From JBDSKH01 sp050245915 (lineage in GTDB: Bacteria; Actinomycetota; Actinomycetes; Actinomycetales; Microbacteriaceae), in contig JBFWWZ010000001.1 of the NCBI GenBank assembly GCA_050245915.1, positions 1 through 64,000 on the forward strand: DNA of 64,000 bases. The letters run 5' to 3'. This document shows positions 30,714 to 39,278 of this stretch, one piece after another. A program made the position numbers and the translations under genes. The notes below the pieces were generated by a model, which ran no database searches, had not been told where the DNA came from, and saw only the letters and a list, made by a program, of their open reading frames with translations. Positions within the stretch are counted from its first letter, which is position 1. Each line of letters begins with the position of its first letter.

Positions 30714-32011
30714 CTGCGCACCGCGCCGAGCGCCGCTGCCACCGCCTCCACCTCGTCGGTGACGCCGACGGTCACGCGGACGTGCCCGCCCGTCTCCCCG
30801 AGCTGGAACGGCGCCCCCGGCGCGACCCGGATGCCCGCGGCCCCCAGCTCGACGAGCGCATCCCGCTCGTCCGCTACCGCCAGCCACGTGTTGATCCCGT
30901 CCCCGGGCGGCAGGTCGAGCGCCGCCGCCAGCCGCTGTTGACGCGCCTGGTACACGTCCCGCGCGTGGTCGACCTCCGCCACCGACACCGGATCGGTGAG
31001 CAGCTCGAACAGCAGCGCCTGCGTCATCCGCGACGTCCAGCCGGGGCCGAGCAGCCGGCGCGCGACGACCTTGTCGACGAGGGTGCGGGGTCCGCCGAGG
31101 GCGCCGATGCGCAGGTCGGGGCCGTGGGACTTCGAGAAGGAACGGACATGCAGCACGCGGTCCGGCATCCACGATGCGAACGTCACCACGGGTGCGGTGC
31201 TGATCGCCCCCGAGTGGTCGTCTTCGAGCACGATCGCGTTCTCGGCGGACCGGCTGCGGTACAGCACGAACGCCAGCTCCTTCGCGCGCTCCAGTGTCAT
31301 CGAGACCCCGGTGGGGTTGTGCGCGCGCGGCTGCAGCAGCACGACCGCGGGCGACATCCGGAGGGCAGCGGCGAACGCGTCGGGCACCATGCCGGCGCGG
31401 TCGAGTTCGACGCCGACGGGTTCCAGGCCGTGATGCTCGAGCAGGTCGAGGAACGGCGGGAACGTCGGGTTCTCGACGATCACCCGATCGCCGAACCGCA
31501 CCAGCGCCGCGAGGGCACGGTCGATCGCGTCGAGCGCCCCGTTGGTGACGGTGATCGACTCCACCTCGGTCGGCCAGGTGGTGCGCAGCAGATCGTGCAG
31601 CTCCGGGATGTCGGGCTTCTGCATGTAGGACGACGTGTCCGCGCGGGTGGAGATCCGCGACAGCGCAGGACCGAGCGCCGGCAGCAGCGCCGGGTCGGGG
31701 GTGCCGCGCGAGAGGTCGAGCGGAGCGTCGAGGTGGCCATCCAGTCCGCGGTACCGCCGCGGCATCCACTCCCGGGGCGCGGAACGCACGAAGCTGCCGC
31801 TGCGTCCGCGGCTCGTGATCAGCCCGCTCGCCGCCAGCCGCTGCCAGGCGTGACTCACCGTCGCGGGGGAGACGCCGAGCTCGGAGGCCAGCTCCCGCAC
31901 CGTCGGGAGCCGGTCGCCGGGCGCCAGGTCACCCGACGTGATGAGCCGCGCGATGCCGCCCGCGATTCCCTGGGGAGACCGCTCTTCGATGGCGGGGGCT
32001 ATCGACTTCAC
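30710..32011 (-). CDS. MocR/GntR-family regulator with aminotransferase-like domain
   Basis: 433 residues, GTG start. The N-terminal GntR winged helix (ITSGDLAPGDRLPTVRELASELGVSPATVSHAWQRLAASGLI) is fused to a class I aminotransferase-fold domain with the PLP-binding lysine in HVRSFSKSHGPDLRIG. MocR regulators sense amines or amino acids such as GABA and use PLP. It diverges from a pyrimidine-degradation operon that ends in a class III aminotransferase, so it very probably controls that operon, perhaps in response to beta-alanine. Effector identity is inference. Confidence 0.9.
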   Translation of the reverse strand: MKSIAPAIEERSPQGIAGGIARLITSGDLAPGDRLPTVRELASELGVSPATVSHAWQRLAASGLITSRGRSGSFVRSAPREWMPRRYRGLDGHLDAPLDLSRGTPDPALLPALGPALSRISTRADTSSYMQKPDIPELHDLLRTTWPTEVESITVTNGALDAIDRALAALVRFGDRVIVENPTFPPFLDLLEHHGLEPVGVELDRAGMVPDAFAAALRMSPAVVLLQPRAHNPTGVSMTLERAKELAFVLYRSRSAENAIVLEDDHSGAISTAPVVTFASWMPDRVLHVRSFSKSHGPDLRIGALGGPRTLVDKVVARRLLGPGWTSRMTQALLFELLTDPVSVAEVDHARDVYQARQQRLAAALDLPPGDGINTWLAVADERDALVELGAAGIRVAPGAPFQLGETGGHVRVTVGVTDEVEAVAAALGAVRS

Positions 32012-32133
32012 CGCCGGGCCTCACTAGGTTTCGGTTTAACGTGCCGCGTCACAGTACGTAACGTCAGAGAAATGTTTACGGCGAACAATAACAAAACGCA
32101 ACGTTGCGTCGAGAACACCCGGAGGAGACCCCG
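32012..32133. promoter_or_regulatory. Divergent control region of the MocR/pyrimidine operon
   Basis: A 122-bp, comparatively AT-rich gap. It has a perfect 14-bp palindrome ACGCAACGTTGCGT (32096-32109) 24 nt before the beta-ureidopropionase ATG and an interrupted inverted repeat TGTT-N7-AACA around 32074-32088. A strong GGAGGAG ribosome-binding site follows. The palindrome is a plausible regulator site. Confidence 0.55.
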
Positions 32134-32982
32134 ATGACCGTCGTCCGAGCCGCCATCACCCAGACCACCTGGACCGGTGACAAGGAGTCCATGCTCGACA
32201 AGCACGAGCAGTTCGCGCGGGATGCCGCCAAAGAGGGCGCGCAGATCATCTGCTTCCAGGAACTGTTCTACGGGCCCTACTTCGGCATCACCGAAGACAA
32301 GAAGTACTACGCCTACGCCGAGCCCAGCGACGGCCCCATCGTGCAGCGGTTCGCCAAGCTCGCCAAAGAACTCAAGATGGTGATGATCCTCCCCATCTAC
32401 GAGGAGGCGATGACCGGCGTGTACTACAACACCGCGGTGGTGGTCGACAACGACGGCACCATCCTCGGGCAGTACCGCAAGCACCACATCCCGCACCTCG
32501 ACCGGTTCTGGGAGAAGTTCTACTTCCGTCCCGGCAACCAGGGTTACCCGGTGTTCGACACCGCCGTCGGCAAGGTCGGCGTCTACATCTGCTACGACCG
32601 GCACTTCCCCGAAGGCTGGCGCGAGCTCGGACTCAACGGCGCGCACATGGTGTTCAACCCGAACGCCACCAAGCCGGGCCTCAGCAACCGCCTCTGGGAG
32701 GTCGAAGGCCCCGCCGCCGCCGTCGCCAACGGCTACTTCGTGCTGCAGCCCAACCGGGTCGGCCGCGAAGACAACGAGTACGGCGACCTCGCCGTCGACT
32801 TCTACGGCACGTCGCAGGTCATCGACCCGCGCGGCAACTTCGTCGGCGAGAAGGGGTCGGGCGAGCACGAGGAGGTGCTCATCCGCGACATCGACCTCGA
32901 CATGGTGAAGCAGATGCGCGACGACTGGCAGTTCTACCGGGACCGCCGGCCGGAGTCGTACACGAGCATCCCCAAGCCCTAA
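32134..32982 (+). CDS. Nitrilase-family amidohydrolase, probable beta-ureidopropionase
   Basis: 282 residues from ATG 32134 with GGAGGAG 7 nt upstream. Catalytic triad of the nitrilase superfamily: Glu43 (CFQELFYGPYF), Lys116 (YRKHHIPH) and Cys153 (YICYDRHFPEGWR). It is closest to N-carbamoyl-beta-alanine/N-carbamoylputrescine amidases. Next to dihydropyrimidinase, the expected reaction is N-carbamoyl-beta-alanine to beta-alanine, CO2 and ammonia, the third step of reductive pyrimidine breakdown. Confidence 0.9.
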   Translation: MTVVRAAITQTTWTGDKESMLDKHEQFARDAAKEGAQIICFQELFYGPYFGITEDKKYYAYAEPSDGPIVQRFAKLAKELKMVMILPIYEEAMTGVYYNTAVVVDNDGTILGQYRKHHIPHLDRFWEKFYFRPGNQGYPVFDTAVGKVGVYICYDRHFPEGWRELGLNGAHMVFNPNATKPGLSNRLWEVEGPAAAVANGYFVLQPNRVGREDNEYGDLAVDFYGTSQVIDPRGNFVGEKGSGEHEEVLIRDIDLDMVKQMRDDWQFYRDRRPESYTSIPKP

Positions 32983-32984
32983 GC

Positions 32985-33014
32985 GTTTCGACACGCGCTT
33001 CGCGCTACTCAACC
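32985..33014 (-). repeat. Family 2 palindrome between operon genes
   Basis: GTTTCGACACGCGCTTCGCG...CTACTCAACC, immediately after the beta-ureidopropionase stop and just before the ribosome-binding site of the dihydropyrimidinase gene. A possible processing or attenuation hairpin. Confidence 0.75.
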
Positions 33015-33027
33015 AGCGGAGAGAGAC

Positions 33028-34452
33028 ATGACCACAACACTCATCACGGGCGGGACCGTCGTCAGCTCGACCGGCCGCACCGAGGCCGACGTGCTCATCG
33101 ACGGCGAGAAGATCGTCGCGCTGATCGCCCCCGGCACCACACCGCTCGGCACCATCACCGCCGACACCGTCGTGGATGCCACGGGCAAGTACGTGATCCC
33201 CGGCGGCATCGACGCGCACACCCACTTCGAGCTGCCATTCGGCGGCACGGAGGCCTCCGACACCTTCGAGACCGGAACCCGCGCCGCCGCCTGGGGCGGC
33301 ACCACCACCGTGATCGACTTCGCCGTGCAGACCACCGGGACGCGCGTCGAAGACGGTCTCGCGAAGTGGCACGAGAAGGCGGCGGGCAACTGCGCCATCG
33401 ACTACGGCTTCCACCAGATCATGGGCGGCGTCGACGAGGACTCGCTGAAGTCGATGGAGAAGTTCGTCGACGAGGGCATCACCAGCTACAAGATGTTCAT
33501 GGCGTACCCCGGCGTCTTCTACTCGGATGACGGCCAGATCCTGCGGGCCATGCAGAAGGCCGCCGACCTCGGGCTGCTGACGATGATGCACGCCGAGAAC
33601 GGCCCCGCCATCGACGTGCTCGCCGCACAGCTCGTCGAAGCCGGCAAGAAGACGCCGTACTACCACGGCATCGCTCGGGCCTGGCAGATGGAGGAGGAGG
33701 CCACCCACCGCGCGATCATGCTCGGCAACCTGACCGGCGCGCCCCTCTATGTGGTGCACGTGTCGGCAAAGCAGGCGGTCGAGCAGCTCGCCTGGGCGCG
33801 CGACAAAGGCCAGAACGTGTTCGGCGAGACCTGCCCGCAGTACCTGTACCTCTCCCTCGAGGAGCAGCTCGGCGCGACCAGCAAGGAGTGGGGCGACTTC
33901 GAGGGCGCGAAATGGGTCTGCTCGACCCCGCTGCGCTCCCGCGAAGAGGGGCATCAGGATCACATGTGGCAGGCCCTGCGCACCAACGACCTGCAGATGG
34001 TCAGCACCGACCACTGCCCGTTCTGCATGAAAGGCCAGAAGGAGCTCGGCAAAGAGGAGTTCCGCAAGATCCCGAACGGCATCGGATCGGTCGAGCACCG
34101 CATGGACCTCATGTACCAGGGCGTCGTCACCGGCGAGCTCACCCTCGAGCGCTGGGTGGAGCTGACCAGCACCACCCCGGCGCGCATGTTCGGCATGTAC
34201 GGCAAGAAAGGCGTCATCGCGCCCGGAGCCGACGCCGACATCGTCGTGTACGACCCGAAGGGTCACACCACGATCTCGCAGGCCACGCACCACATGAACA
34301 TGGACCACTCCGCATGGGAGGGCTTCGAGATCGACGGCCACGTCGACACGGTGCTCAGCCGCGGCAAGGTCGTCATCGACGGCAACCAGTACCTCGGTGC
34401 CAAGGGCGACGGGCAGTTCGTCAAGCGCGGCCTGAGCCAGTACCTCATCTAG
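33028..34452 (+). CDS. hydA: Dihydropyrimidinase / D-hydantoinase
   Basis: 474 residues. Cyclic amidohydrolase that opens dihydrouracil/dihydrothymine or hydantoins. The binuclear zinc site is complete: His64 and His66 (DAHTHFE), carboxylated Lys155 (SYKMFMAY), His188 (MMHAEN), His244 (VVHVS) and Asp328 (STDHCPF). Length is normal. GGAGAGAG precedes the ATG. Downstream genes (LLM oxidoreductase, ABC importer, aminotransferase) share the direction and form one catabolic unit with beta-ureidopropionase. Confidence 0.95.
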   Translation: MTTTLITGGTVVSSTGRTEADVLIDGEKIVALIAPGTTPLGTITADTVVDATGKYVIPGGIDAHTHFELPFGGTEASDTFETGTRAAAWGGTTTVIDFAVQTTGTRVEDGLAKWHEKAAGNCAIDYGFHQIMGGVDEDSLKSMEKFVDEGITSYKMFMAYPGVFYSDDGQILRAMQKAADLGLLTMMHAENGPAIDVLAAQLVEAGKKTPYYHGIARAWQMEEEATHRAIMLGNLTGAPLYVVHVSAKQAVEQLAWARDKGQNVFGETCPQYLYLSLEEQLGATSKEWGDFEGAKWVCSTPLRSREEGHQDHMWQALRTNDLQMVSTDHCPFCMKGQKELGKEEFRKIPNGIGSVEHRMDLMYQGVVTGELTLERWVELTSTTPARMFGMYGKKGVIAPGADADIVVYDPKGHTTISQATHHMNMDHSAWEGFEIDGHVDTVLSRGKVVIDGNQYLGAKGDGQFVKRGLSQYLI

Positions 34453-34458
34453 ATCTCG

Positions 34459-34481
34459 GGTCTCGACAGGCTCGACCACCG
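34459..34481 (+). repeat. Family 1 palindrome between operon genes
   Basis: Exact copy of GGTCTCGACAGGCTCGACCA + CCG in the 39-bp gap between dihydropyrimidinase and LLM oxidoreductase genes; it directly precedes the start ATG at 34492, leaving only AACGGAAACC as leader. Confidence 0.85.
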
Positions 34482-34491
34482 AACGGAAACC

Positions 34492-35508
34492 ATGGATTTC
34501 GGAGCAGTTCTTCAGACCAACCCCCCGGCGAGCCGCACCGTCCACCTGGCGAAGCTGGCGGAGCAGTACGGCTTCTCGCACGTGTGGACGTTCGACTCCC
34601 ACCTGCTCTGGCAGGAGCCGTACGTCATCTACAGCCAGATCCTCGCCGAGACCCGGCGCGTGAAGGTGGGCCCGTTCGTCACCAACCCGGCGACCCGCGA
34701 CTGGACCGTCACGGCATCCGTGTTCGCGACGCTCAACGAGATGTACGGCAACCGCACCGTCATCGGGATCGGCCGCGGCGACTCGGCCGTGCGCGTCACC
34801 AACGGCAAGCCGACCACCCTCGCCGAGCTGCGGGAGTCGATCCACGTGATCCGCGAGCTGGCCAACAGCCGTTCGGTCGAATACAACGGCGCCACGCTGC
34901 GGTTCCCCTGGTCGCACGGCTCCGAGGTGGATGTCTGGGTCGCCGCCTACGGACCCCTCGCCCTGAAGCTGACCGGCGAGGTCGGCGACGGGTTCATCCT
35001 GCAGCTCGCCGATCTCGACATCGCCAAGTGGATGATCCAGACCGTCCGCGATGCCGCCGACAACGCCGGCCGGGACCCGATGTCGATCAAGTTCTGCGTC
35101 GCCGCGCCGTTCTACATCGGCGACGACTGGGGCCACATGCGCGACCAGTGCCGCTGGTTCGGAGGCATGGTCGGCAACCACGTCGCCGACATCGTCGCGA
35201 AGCACGGTGCCGACTCCGACGTGCCGAAAGCCCTCACCGACTACATCGCCGGACGGCAGGGGTACGACTACAACACCCACGGCAAGGCAGGCAACGAGCA
35301 CGTCGACTTCGTCCCCGACGAGATCGTCGACAGGTTCTGCGTGCTCGGCACCGCCGACGACCACATCGAGAAGCTCACCCGCCTGAAGGAGCTCGGCTGC
35401 GACCAGTTCGCCGGCTACCTCCAGCACGACAACAAAGAGGAGACCCTTCGGGTCTACGGCGAGACCGTGATCCCCGCACTCCGCGACCAGGTCACGGCGA
35501 AAGCATGA
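34492..35508 (+). CDS. F420-type LLM class oxidoreductase of the pyrimidine operon (TIGR03842-like)
   Basis: 338 residues, luciferase-like monooxygenase fold: MDFGAVLQTNPPASRTVHLAKLAEQYGFSHVWTFDSHLLWQEPYV, FVTNPATRDWTVTASVFATLNEM and TVIGIGRGDSAVR. Members of this subfamily are repeatedly found beside dihydropyrimidinase genes and are annotated as F420-dependent. No dihydropyrimidine dehydrogenase (PydA/PreAT) is visible here, so this protein could supply the first, ring-reducing step or act on a related substrate; this is inference. Stop overlaps the next gene (ATGA). Confidence 0.85.
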   Translation: MDFGAVLQTNPPASRTVHLAKLAEQYGFSHVWTFDSHLLWQEPYVIYSQILAETRRVKVGPFVTNPATRDWTVTASVFATLNEMYGNRTVIGIGRGDSAVRVTNGKPTTLAELRESIHVIRELANSRSVEYNGATLRFPWSHGSEVDVWVAAYGPLALKLTGEVGDGFILQLADLDIAKWMIQTVRDAADNAGRDPMSIKFCVAAPFYIGDDWGHMRDQCRWFGGMVGNHVADIVAKHGADSDVPKALTDYIAGRQGYDYNTHGKAGNEHVDFVPDEIVDRFCVLGTADDHIEKLTRLKELGCDQFAGYLQHDNKEETLRVYGETVIPALRDQVTAKA

Positions 35509-35527
35509 CCCTTCGGCACGCTCAGGG
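35505..35527 (+). repeat. Family 4 repeat forming the start of a permease gene
   Basis: ATGACCCTTCGGCACGCTCA + GGG. Contains the previous gene's TGA and this gene's ATG plus the first codons (M-T-L-R-H-A-Q-G). Confidence 0.8.
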
Positions 35528-36413
35528 GCCGCGCGTGCGGGCGGTCCTCTGGGGTGCCGTCGGCGTGCTCGCGGTCGGGATCATCTGGGAGCTCTACAAG
35601 TTCCTCGGCCCCGCCGAAGGCGTCACCGTCGGCGCCGTCGAGGGGGAGACCGGGTCCGGGTTCCTGCTGCTGCCGCGCACCAACGATCGCGCGATGCCGC
35701 ACATCTGGGAGATGTTCGCCCGCCTGTTCCAGGCGACCAGCGGCGGCAGCACCCCGCCGCTCTGGGTGTCGGTGGTCAGCGCGGCCGGCCTGACCCTGGG
35801 CATCGCGGCGATCGGCTGGCTGATCGGCGTGGCGGTCGGGATGCTGCTCGGCATCGTCATGCAGCGCTGGCGTCTCGCCGAATGGGGTCTGCTGCCCTGG
35901 ATCGTGGTCAGCCAGACAGTGCCGCTGATCGCCTTCGCCCCCGTCGTCAACGCGATCGGCATCCAGATCTCGCGCGGAGGACCCGCCTGGCCGCAGTGGC
36001 TGTCGGTCGCGATCATCGCCTCCTATCTCGCGTTCTTCCCCGTCGCGGTCGGGGCGCTGCGCGGCCTCGCGGCGCCCGACAGCATCCACCTCGACCTGAT
36101 GCGGTCGTACGCCGCCGGGTACGGGTCGACCCTGCTGCGTCTGCGGCTGCCCGCCGCCGTGCCGTACCTGCTGCCCGCGCTGCGTCTCGCGGCGGCGAAC
36201 GCCGTCGTCGGCGCGGTCGTCGCGGAGGTGTCGATCGGGATGCGCGGCGGCATCGGCCGCATGCTCATCCAGCTCGCCGGGCAGGGGTCGAGCGACCCGT
36301 CCGCCCCGTGGGGTCCCACGTTCGGCTCGATCGCGATGGGGCTGGTCGCGGCCGGCTCGGTCGCGATCCTGGGCCTGGTGCTCGCCAACTATCGACGAGG
36401 AGAAGCCACCTGA
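35505..36413 (+). CDS. ABC transporter permease (SsuC/ThiX type), first of two
   Basis: 302 residues, about six membrane segments, with the binding-protein-dependent permease motif LRLPAAVPYLLPALRLAAANAVVGAVVAE (EAA loop). It belongs to the taurine/nitrate/HMP transporter class. The larger N-terminal extracytoplasmic loop (residues 28-75) is unusual for SsuC proteins. The start MTLRHAQG is encoded by a family 4 repeat overlapping the LLM stop. With the ATPase, second permease and NMT1-type binding protein it forms a heterodimeric-permease importer, presumably for a pyrimidine or hydantoin. Confidence 0.88.
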   Translation: MTLRHAQGPRVRAVLWGAVGVLAVGIIWELYKFLGPAEGVTVGAVEGETGSGFLLLPRTNDRAMPHIWEMFARLFQATSGGSTPPLWVSVVSAAGLTLGIAAIGWLIGVAVGMLLGIVMQRWRLAEWGLLPWIVVSQTVPLIAFAPVVNAIGIQISRGGPAWPQWLSVAIIASYLAFFPVAVGALRGLAAPDSIHLDLMRSYAAGYGSTLLRLRLPAAVPYLLPALRLAAANAVVGAVVAEVSIGMRGGIGRMLIQLAGQGSSDPSAPWGPTFGSIAMGLVAAGSVAILGLVLANYRRGEAT

Positions 36414-37201
36414 TGGCCGTCGCAGTCAAAGCCACCGATGTCGGCAAGACGTTCCCGACCAGGTCCGGGGAGGTCGTCGCCCTCACCGGGATCGACCTGG
36501 AGGTCGCGGAGGGCGAGTTCGTGTCGCTCATCGGGCCGTCCGGCTGCGGCAAGTCGACCCTGATGCGGTTGATCGCCGACCTCGACGATGCGACCACCGG
36601 CAGCATCGAGGTGTTCGGCAAACCGCCGTCGAAAGCCCGGGTCGACCAGGAGTACGGCATCGCGTTCCAGCAGGCCGGTCTGCTGCCCTGGCGCACCGTC
36701 GCCGGCAACATCGCGCTGCCGCTCGAACTGCACGGCGCCGACAAGTCCGCACGGGCATCCCGGGTCAGCGAGCTGGCCGAACTGGTCGGGCTGTCCGAGT
36801 TCGTCGACCGCTACCCCGACCAGCTGTCTGGTGGGATGCAGCAGCGCGTCGCGATCGCCCGCGCGTTCGCCGAGGGCCCGCGCCTGCTGCTGATGGACGA
36901 GCCGTTCGGGGCGCTCGATGAGATGACCCGCGAGTACCTGCAGGGCGAGCTGGCGCGGATCGCGGGGGAGACCGGCGCCGCCATCGTCTTCGTCACCCAC
37001 TCGATCCCGGAGGCGGTGTTCCTCTCGGATCGCGTCGTCGTGATGAGCCCCCGCCCCGGCCGGATCACCGAGATCATCCCCACCCCGTTCCGCGGGGCGC
37101 GCGACGAGAAGCTGCGCGAGTCGAAGGAGTACTTCGCGAAGGTGACCGCGGTCCGCGAGGCGCTGCACGGCGCACCGGTGGAGAGGGCGAACGAGCGGTG
37201 A
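36413..37201 (+). CDS. ABC transporter ATP-binding protein (SsuB/ThiZ type)
   Basis: 262 residues. Walker A GPSGCGKST, Q-loop FQQAGLLPWRTV, signature LSGGMQQRVAIARAF, Walker B LLLMDEP and switch His FVTHSIPEA. The TGATG overlap with the upstream permease and GAGGAG site show coupled, well-initiated translation. It energises the two permeases encoded on either side. Confidence 0.95.
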   Translation: MAVAVKATDVGKTFPTRSGEVVALTGIDLEVAEGEFVSLIGPSGCGKSTLMRLIADLDDATTGSIEVFGKPPSKARVDQEYGIAFQQAGLLPWRTVAGNIALPLELHGADKSARASRVSELAELVGLSEFVDRYPDQLSGGMQQRVAIARAFAEGPRLLLMDEPFGALDEMTREYLQGELARIAGETGAAIVFVTHSIPEAVFLSDRVVVMSPRPGRITEIIPTPFRGARDEKLRESKEYFAKVTAVREALHGAPVERANER

Positions 37202-37235
37202 CCCTTCGAGACGCGCCGGGCGGCGCTCCTCAGGG
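37198..37235 (+). repeat. Family 4 repeat forming the start of a permease gene
   Basis: GTGACCCTTCGAGACGCGCC ... GGCGCTCCTCAGGG, a longer variant with GGCGC inner stem. It holds the ATPase stop and the permease start. Confidence 0.75.
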
Positions 37236-37986
37236 AGCGATTCTGCGGATCATCTCCCCGATCGTCGTCGGGGTGATCATCGTCGCGCTCTGGCTGCTGA
37301 TCGTCGACGTGCTGCATGTGGCGCCCCGCGCGCTGCCGAGCCCGATCGCGATCGGCGGCGACATCGCCGCGCACGGCGACATCATCGGCGAAGACCTGCT
37401 GATCACCGGCCGCAACTCCCTCATCGGCCTCATCGTCGGCACGGTCGTGGCGATCGTCCTCGGCGGGCTCGCGGCCGCCGCGCGTCCCATCGACGGGATG
37501 CTGGCGCCCCTCGTCGCCGCGGTCGCGGTCGTCCCGATCGTGGCGATCACCCCGCTGCTGAACACGATGTTCGGGGCGTCGAGCCAGTTCGGCCGGATCG
37601 CGGTCGCAGCCATCGCATCCTTCGTGCCGGTGTTCGTGAACGTGCTGCGCGGGCTGCGGCAGACCCGGCCCGTGCATCGCGACCTGCTGCGGGCCTCCGG
37701 CGCGAGCGGGACGCAGACCTTCCGCGTGCTGACCCTGCCGACCGCCCTGCCCTATCTGATGACCGGTCTGCGCATCGCAGCATCCCTCGCCGTCATCTCG
37801 GCGCTCGTCGCCGAGTACTTCGGCGGGCCGAGCGACGGCATCGGCACCGCGATCGCCACCTACGCCAAATCGGGCCGCGCGTCGCTCGCCTGGGCGTACG
37901 TGTTCGGCGGGATCGCCATCGGTCTCGTGTTCTTCCTCGTCACCTCCCTGCTCGAACGCCTGGTGACGAGAAGGTCCACCCCCTAG
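37198..37986 (+). CDS. ABC transporter permease (SsuC/ThiX type), second of two
   Basis: 262 residues, six membrane segments, EAA-type loop LRASGASGTQTFRVLTLPTALPYLMTGLRIAASLAVISALVAEY. It differs clearly from the first permease (shorter, no long N-terminal loop), so the importer probably uses a heterodimer. The GTG start and first residues MTLRDAPGGAPQG derive from a family 4 repeat; GTG overlaps the ATPase stop (GTGA). Confidence 0.9.
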   Translation: MTLRDAPGGAPQGAILRIISPIVVGVIIVALWLLIVDVLHVAPRALPSPIAIGGDIAAHGDIIGEDLLITGRNSLIGLIVGTVVAIVLGGLAAAARPIDGMLAPLVAAVAVVPIVAITPLLNTMFGASSQFGRIAVAAIASFVPVFVNVLRGLRQTRPVHRDLLRASGASGTQTFRVLTLPTALPYLMTGLRIAASLAVISALVAEYFGGPSDGIGTAIATYAKSGRASLAWAYVFGGIAIGLVFFLVTSLLERLVTRRSTP

Positions 37987-38008
37987 TACCACCGAAGAAA
38001 GGAACAGC

Positions 38009-39172
38009 ATGAGACACAGCATCACTCGCGGCCTCGCCGCGGCTGCAGCGGTCACCGTGGCCGTCGCGCTCGCCGGGTGCACGTCCGGCGGCGGCGACAC
38101 CGGCGGCGGTGACGGCGATTTCGAGCCGATCACGTCCATCAAGCTGCAGCTGCAGTGGCTGCCGCAGGCGCAGTTCGCCGGGTACTACATCGCGCAGGAG
38201 CAGGGGTACTTCGAGGAGGAGGGCTTCGACAACGTCGAGATCGTCCCCTCAGGCGGTGACATCGTGCCGCAGGACGCTCTCGTCGCGGGCGACGTCGACT
38301 TCGCGATCGCGTGGGTCCCGAAGGTGCTCGGCACCCTCGAGGCGACCGGGGCCGAGCTGACCGACATCGCGCAGGTGTACCACAAGTCCGGCACCCTGCA
38401 GGTGTCGTACAAGGGCGACGGCATCACCTCGCCGGCCGACTTCGAGGGCAAGCGCATCGGCTCGTGGGGCTTCGGCAACGAGTGGGAGATCTTCGCGGCG
38501 ATGGCCGCCGAAGGCCTCGACTCCACGACGGTGTCGATCACGACGCAGGACTTCAGCATGAACGCGCTGCTGGACCGCGACGTGGATGCCGCCCAGGCGA
38601 TGACCTACAACGAGTGGGCGCAGATCCTCGAGGTGGTGAACCCGGAGACGGGTGAGCTGTACCAGCCCGACGACTTCGACGTGGTCTCGTACGAGGACAC
38701 CGAGGGCGCCATGCTGCAGGACGCCATCTGGGCCGACACCGCGCGGCTGTCCGACCCCGCCTACGAGGACGCCGCCGTGCGCTTCCTGAAGGCGATCACG
38801 AAGGGCTGGATCTACGCGCGGGACAATCCGGCGGAGGCAGCGGCGACGGTGTACGACATCGCGTCGAACGCCGAGGCGGCGTTCCCCGTCGGTCCGGTGC
38901 ACCAGGAGTGGCAGATGAACGAGGTCAACAAGCTGATCTGGGACGGCAGCCCGTTCGGCCTGATCGACCAGGCAGCCTGGGACAAGACGGTCAAGGGCGC
39001 GCTCTCGGCTGTCAACCAGGACGGCCTCCCGCTGATCACCGCCGAGCCTTCGGACACGGCGTTCAGCAACAAGTACATCCAGCAGGCGCTGGATGAGCTC
39101 GCGGCCGAGGGCGTCACCGTCGACGGCGAGTACACGCCGATCGACGTCGTCCTCACCGAGGGCGGCCAGTAA
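38009..39172 (+). CDS. ABC substrate-binding lipoprotein (NMT1/THI5-like)
   Basis: 387 residues. Signal peptide with lipobox ALAGC (Cys24) followed by a Gly-rich linker, then the NMT1-type fold: IKLQLQWLPQAQFAGYYIAQEQGYFEEEGFDNVEIVPSGGDI. Such proteins bind thiamine-pyrimidine (HMP) or other small heterocycles. GAAAGGA lies upstream of the ATG. Its position in a dihydropyrimidinase operon suggests a pyrimidine, dihydropyrimidine or hydantoin as ligand; not proven by sequence. Confidence 0.9.
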   Translation: MRHSITRGLAAAAAVTVAVALAGCTSGGGDTGGGDGDFEPITSIKLQLQWLPQAQFAGYYIAQEQGYFEEEGFDNVEIVPSGGDIVPQDALVAGDVDFAIAWVPKVLGTLEATGAELTDIAQVYHKSGTLQVSYKGDGITSPADFEGKRIGSWGFGNEWEIFAAMAAEGLDSTTVSITTQDFSMNALLDRDVDAAQAMTYNEWAQILEVVNPETGELYQPDDFDVVSYEDTEGAMLQDAIWADTARLSDPAYEDAAVRFLKAITKGWIYARDNPAEAAATVYDIASNAEAAFPVGPVHQEWQMNEVNKLIWDGSPFGLIDQAAWDKTVKGALSAVNQDGLPLITAEPSDTAFSNKYIQQALDELAAEGVTVDGEYTPIDVVLTEGGQ

Positions 39173-39182
39173 TCACCTCGCC

Positions 39183-39252
39183 GGTCGAGTAGCCGCGAAG
39201 CGGCGCGTCGAGACCTCGCTCGGTCTCGACACGCCCTTCGGGCTACTCGACC
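39183..39252. repeat. Head-to-head pair of family 2 palindromes
   Basis: GGTCGAGTAGCCGCGAAGCG...CGAGACC (39183-39215) faces GGTCTCGACACGCCCTTCGG...CTCGACC (39222-39252), almost filling the gap between the binding-protein and aminotransferase genes. May set different expression of the last gene. Confidence 0.8.
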
Positions 39253-39278
39253 GGCACAACAGAAAGCACCGATACACC

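Noticed and set aside
32104..32133. Upstream GTG start for beta-ureidopropionase
   Set aside because: It would place the perfect palindrome and the GGAGGAG site at or inside the gene; the nitrilase family start fits ATG 32134.
32008..35427. Open minus-strand frame of 1139 codons opposite the pyrimidine genes
   Set aside because: It is antisense to beta-ureidopropionase, dihydropyrimidinase and the LLM gene, all of which have full catalytic motifs; the shadow has the valine/glycine/histidine-rich composition of high-GC antisense frames.
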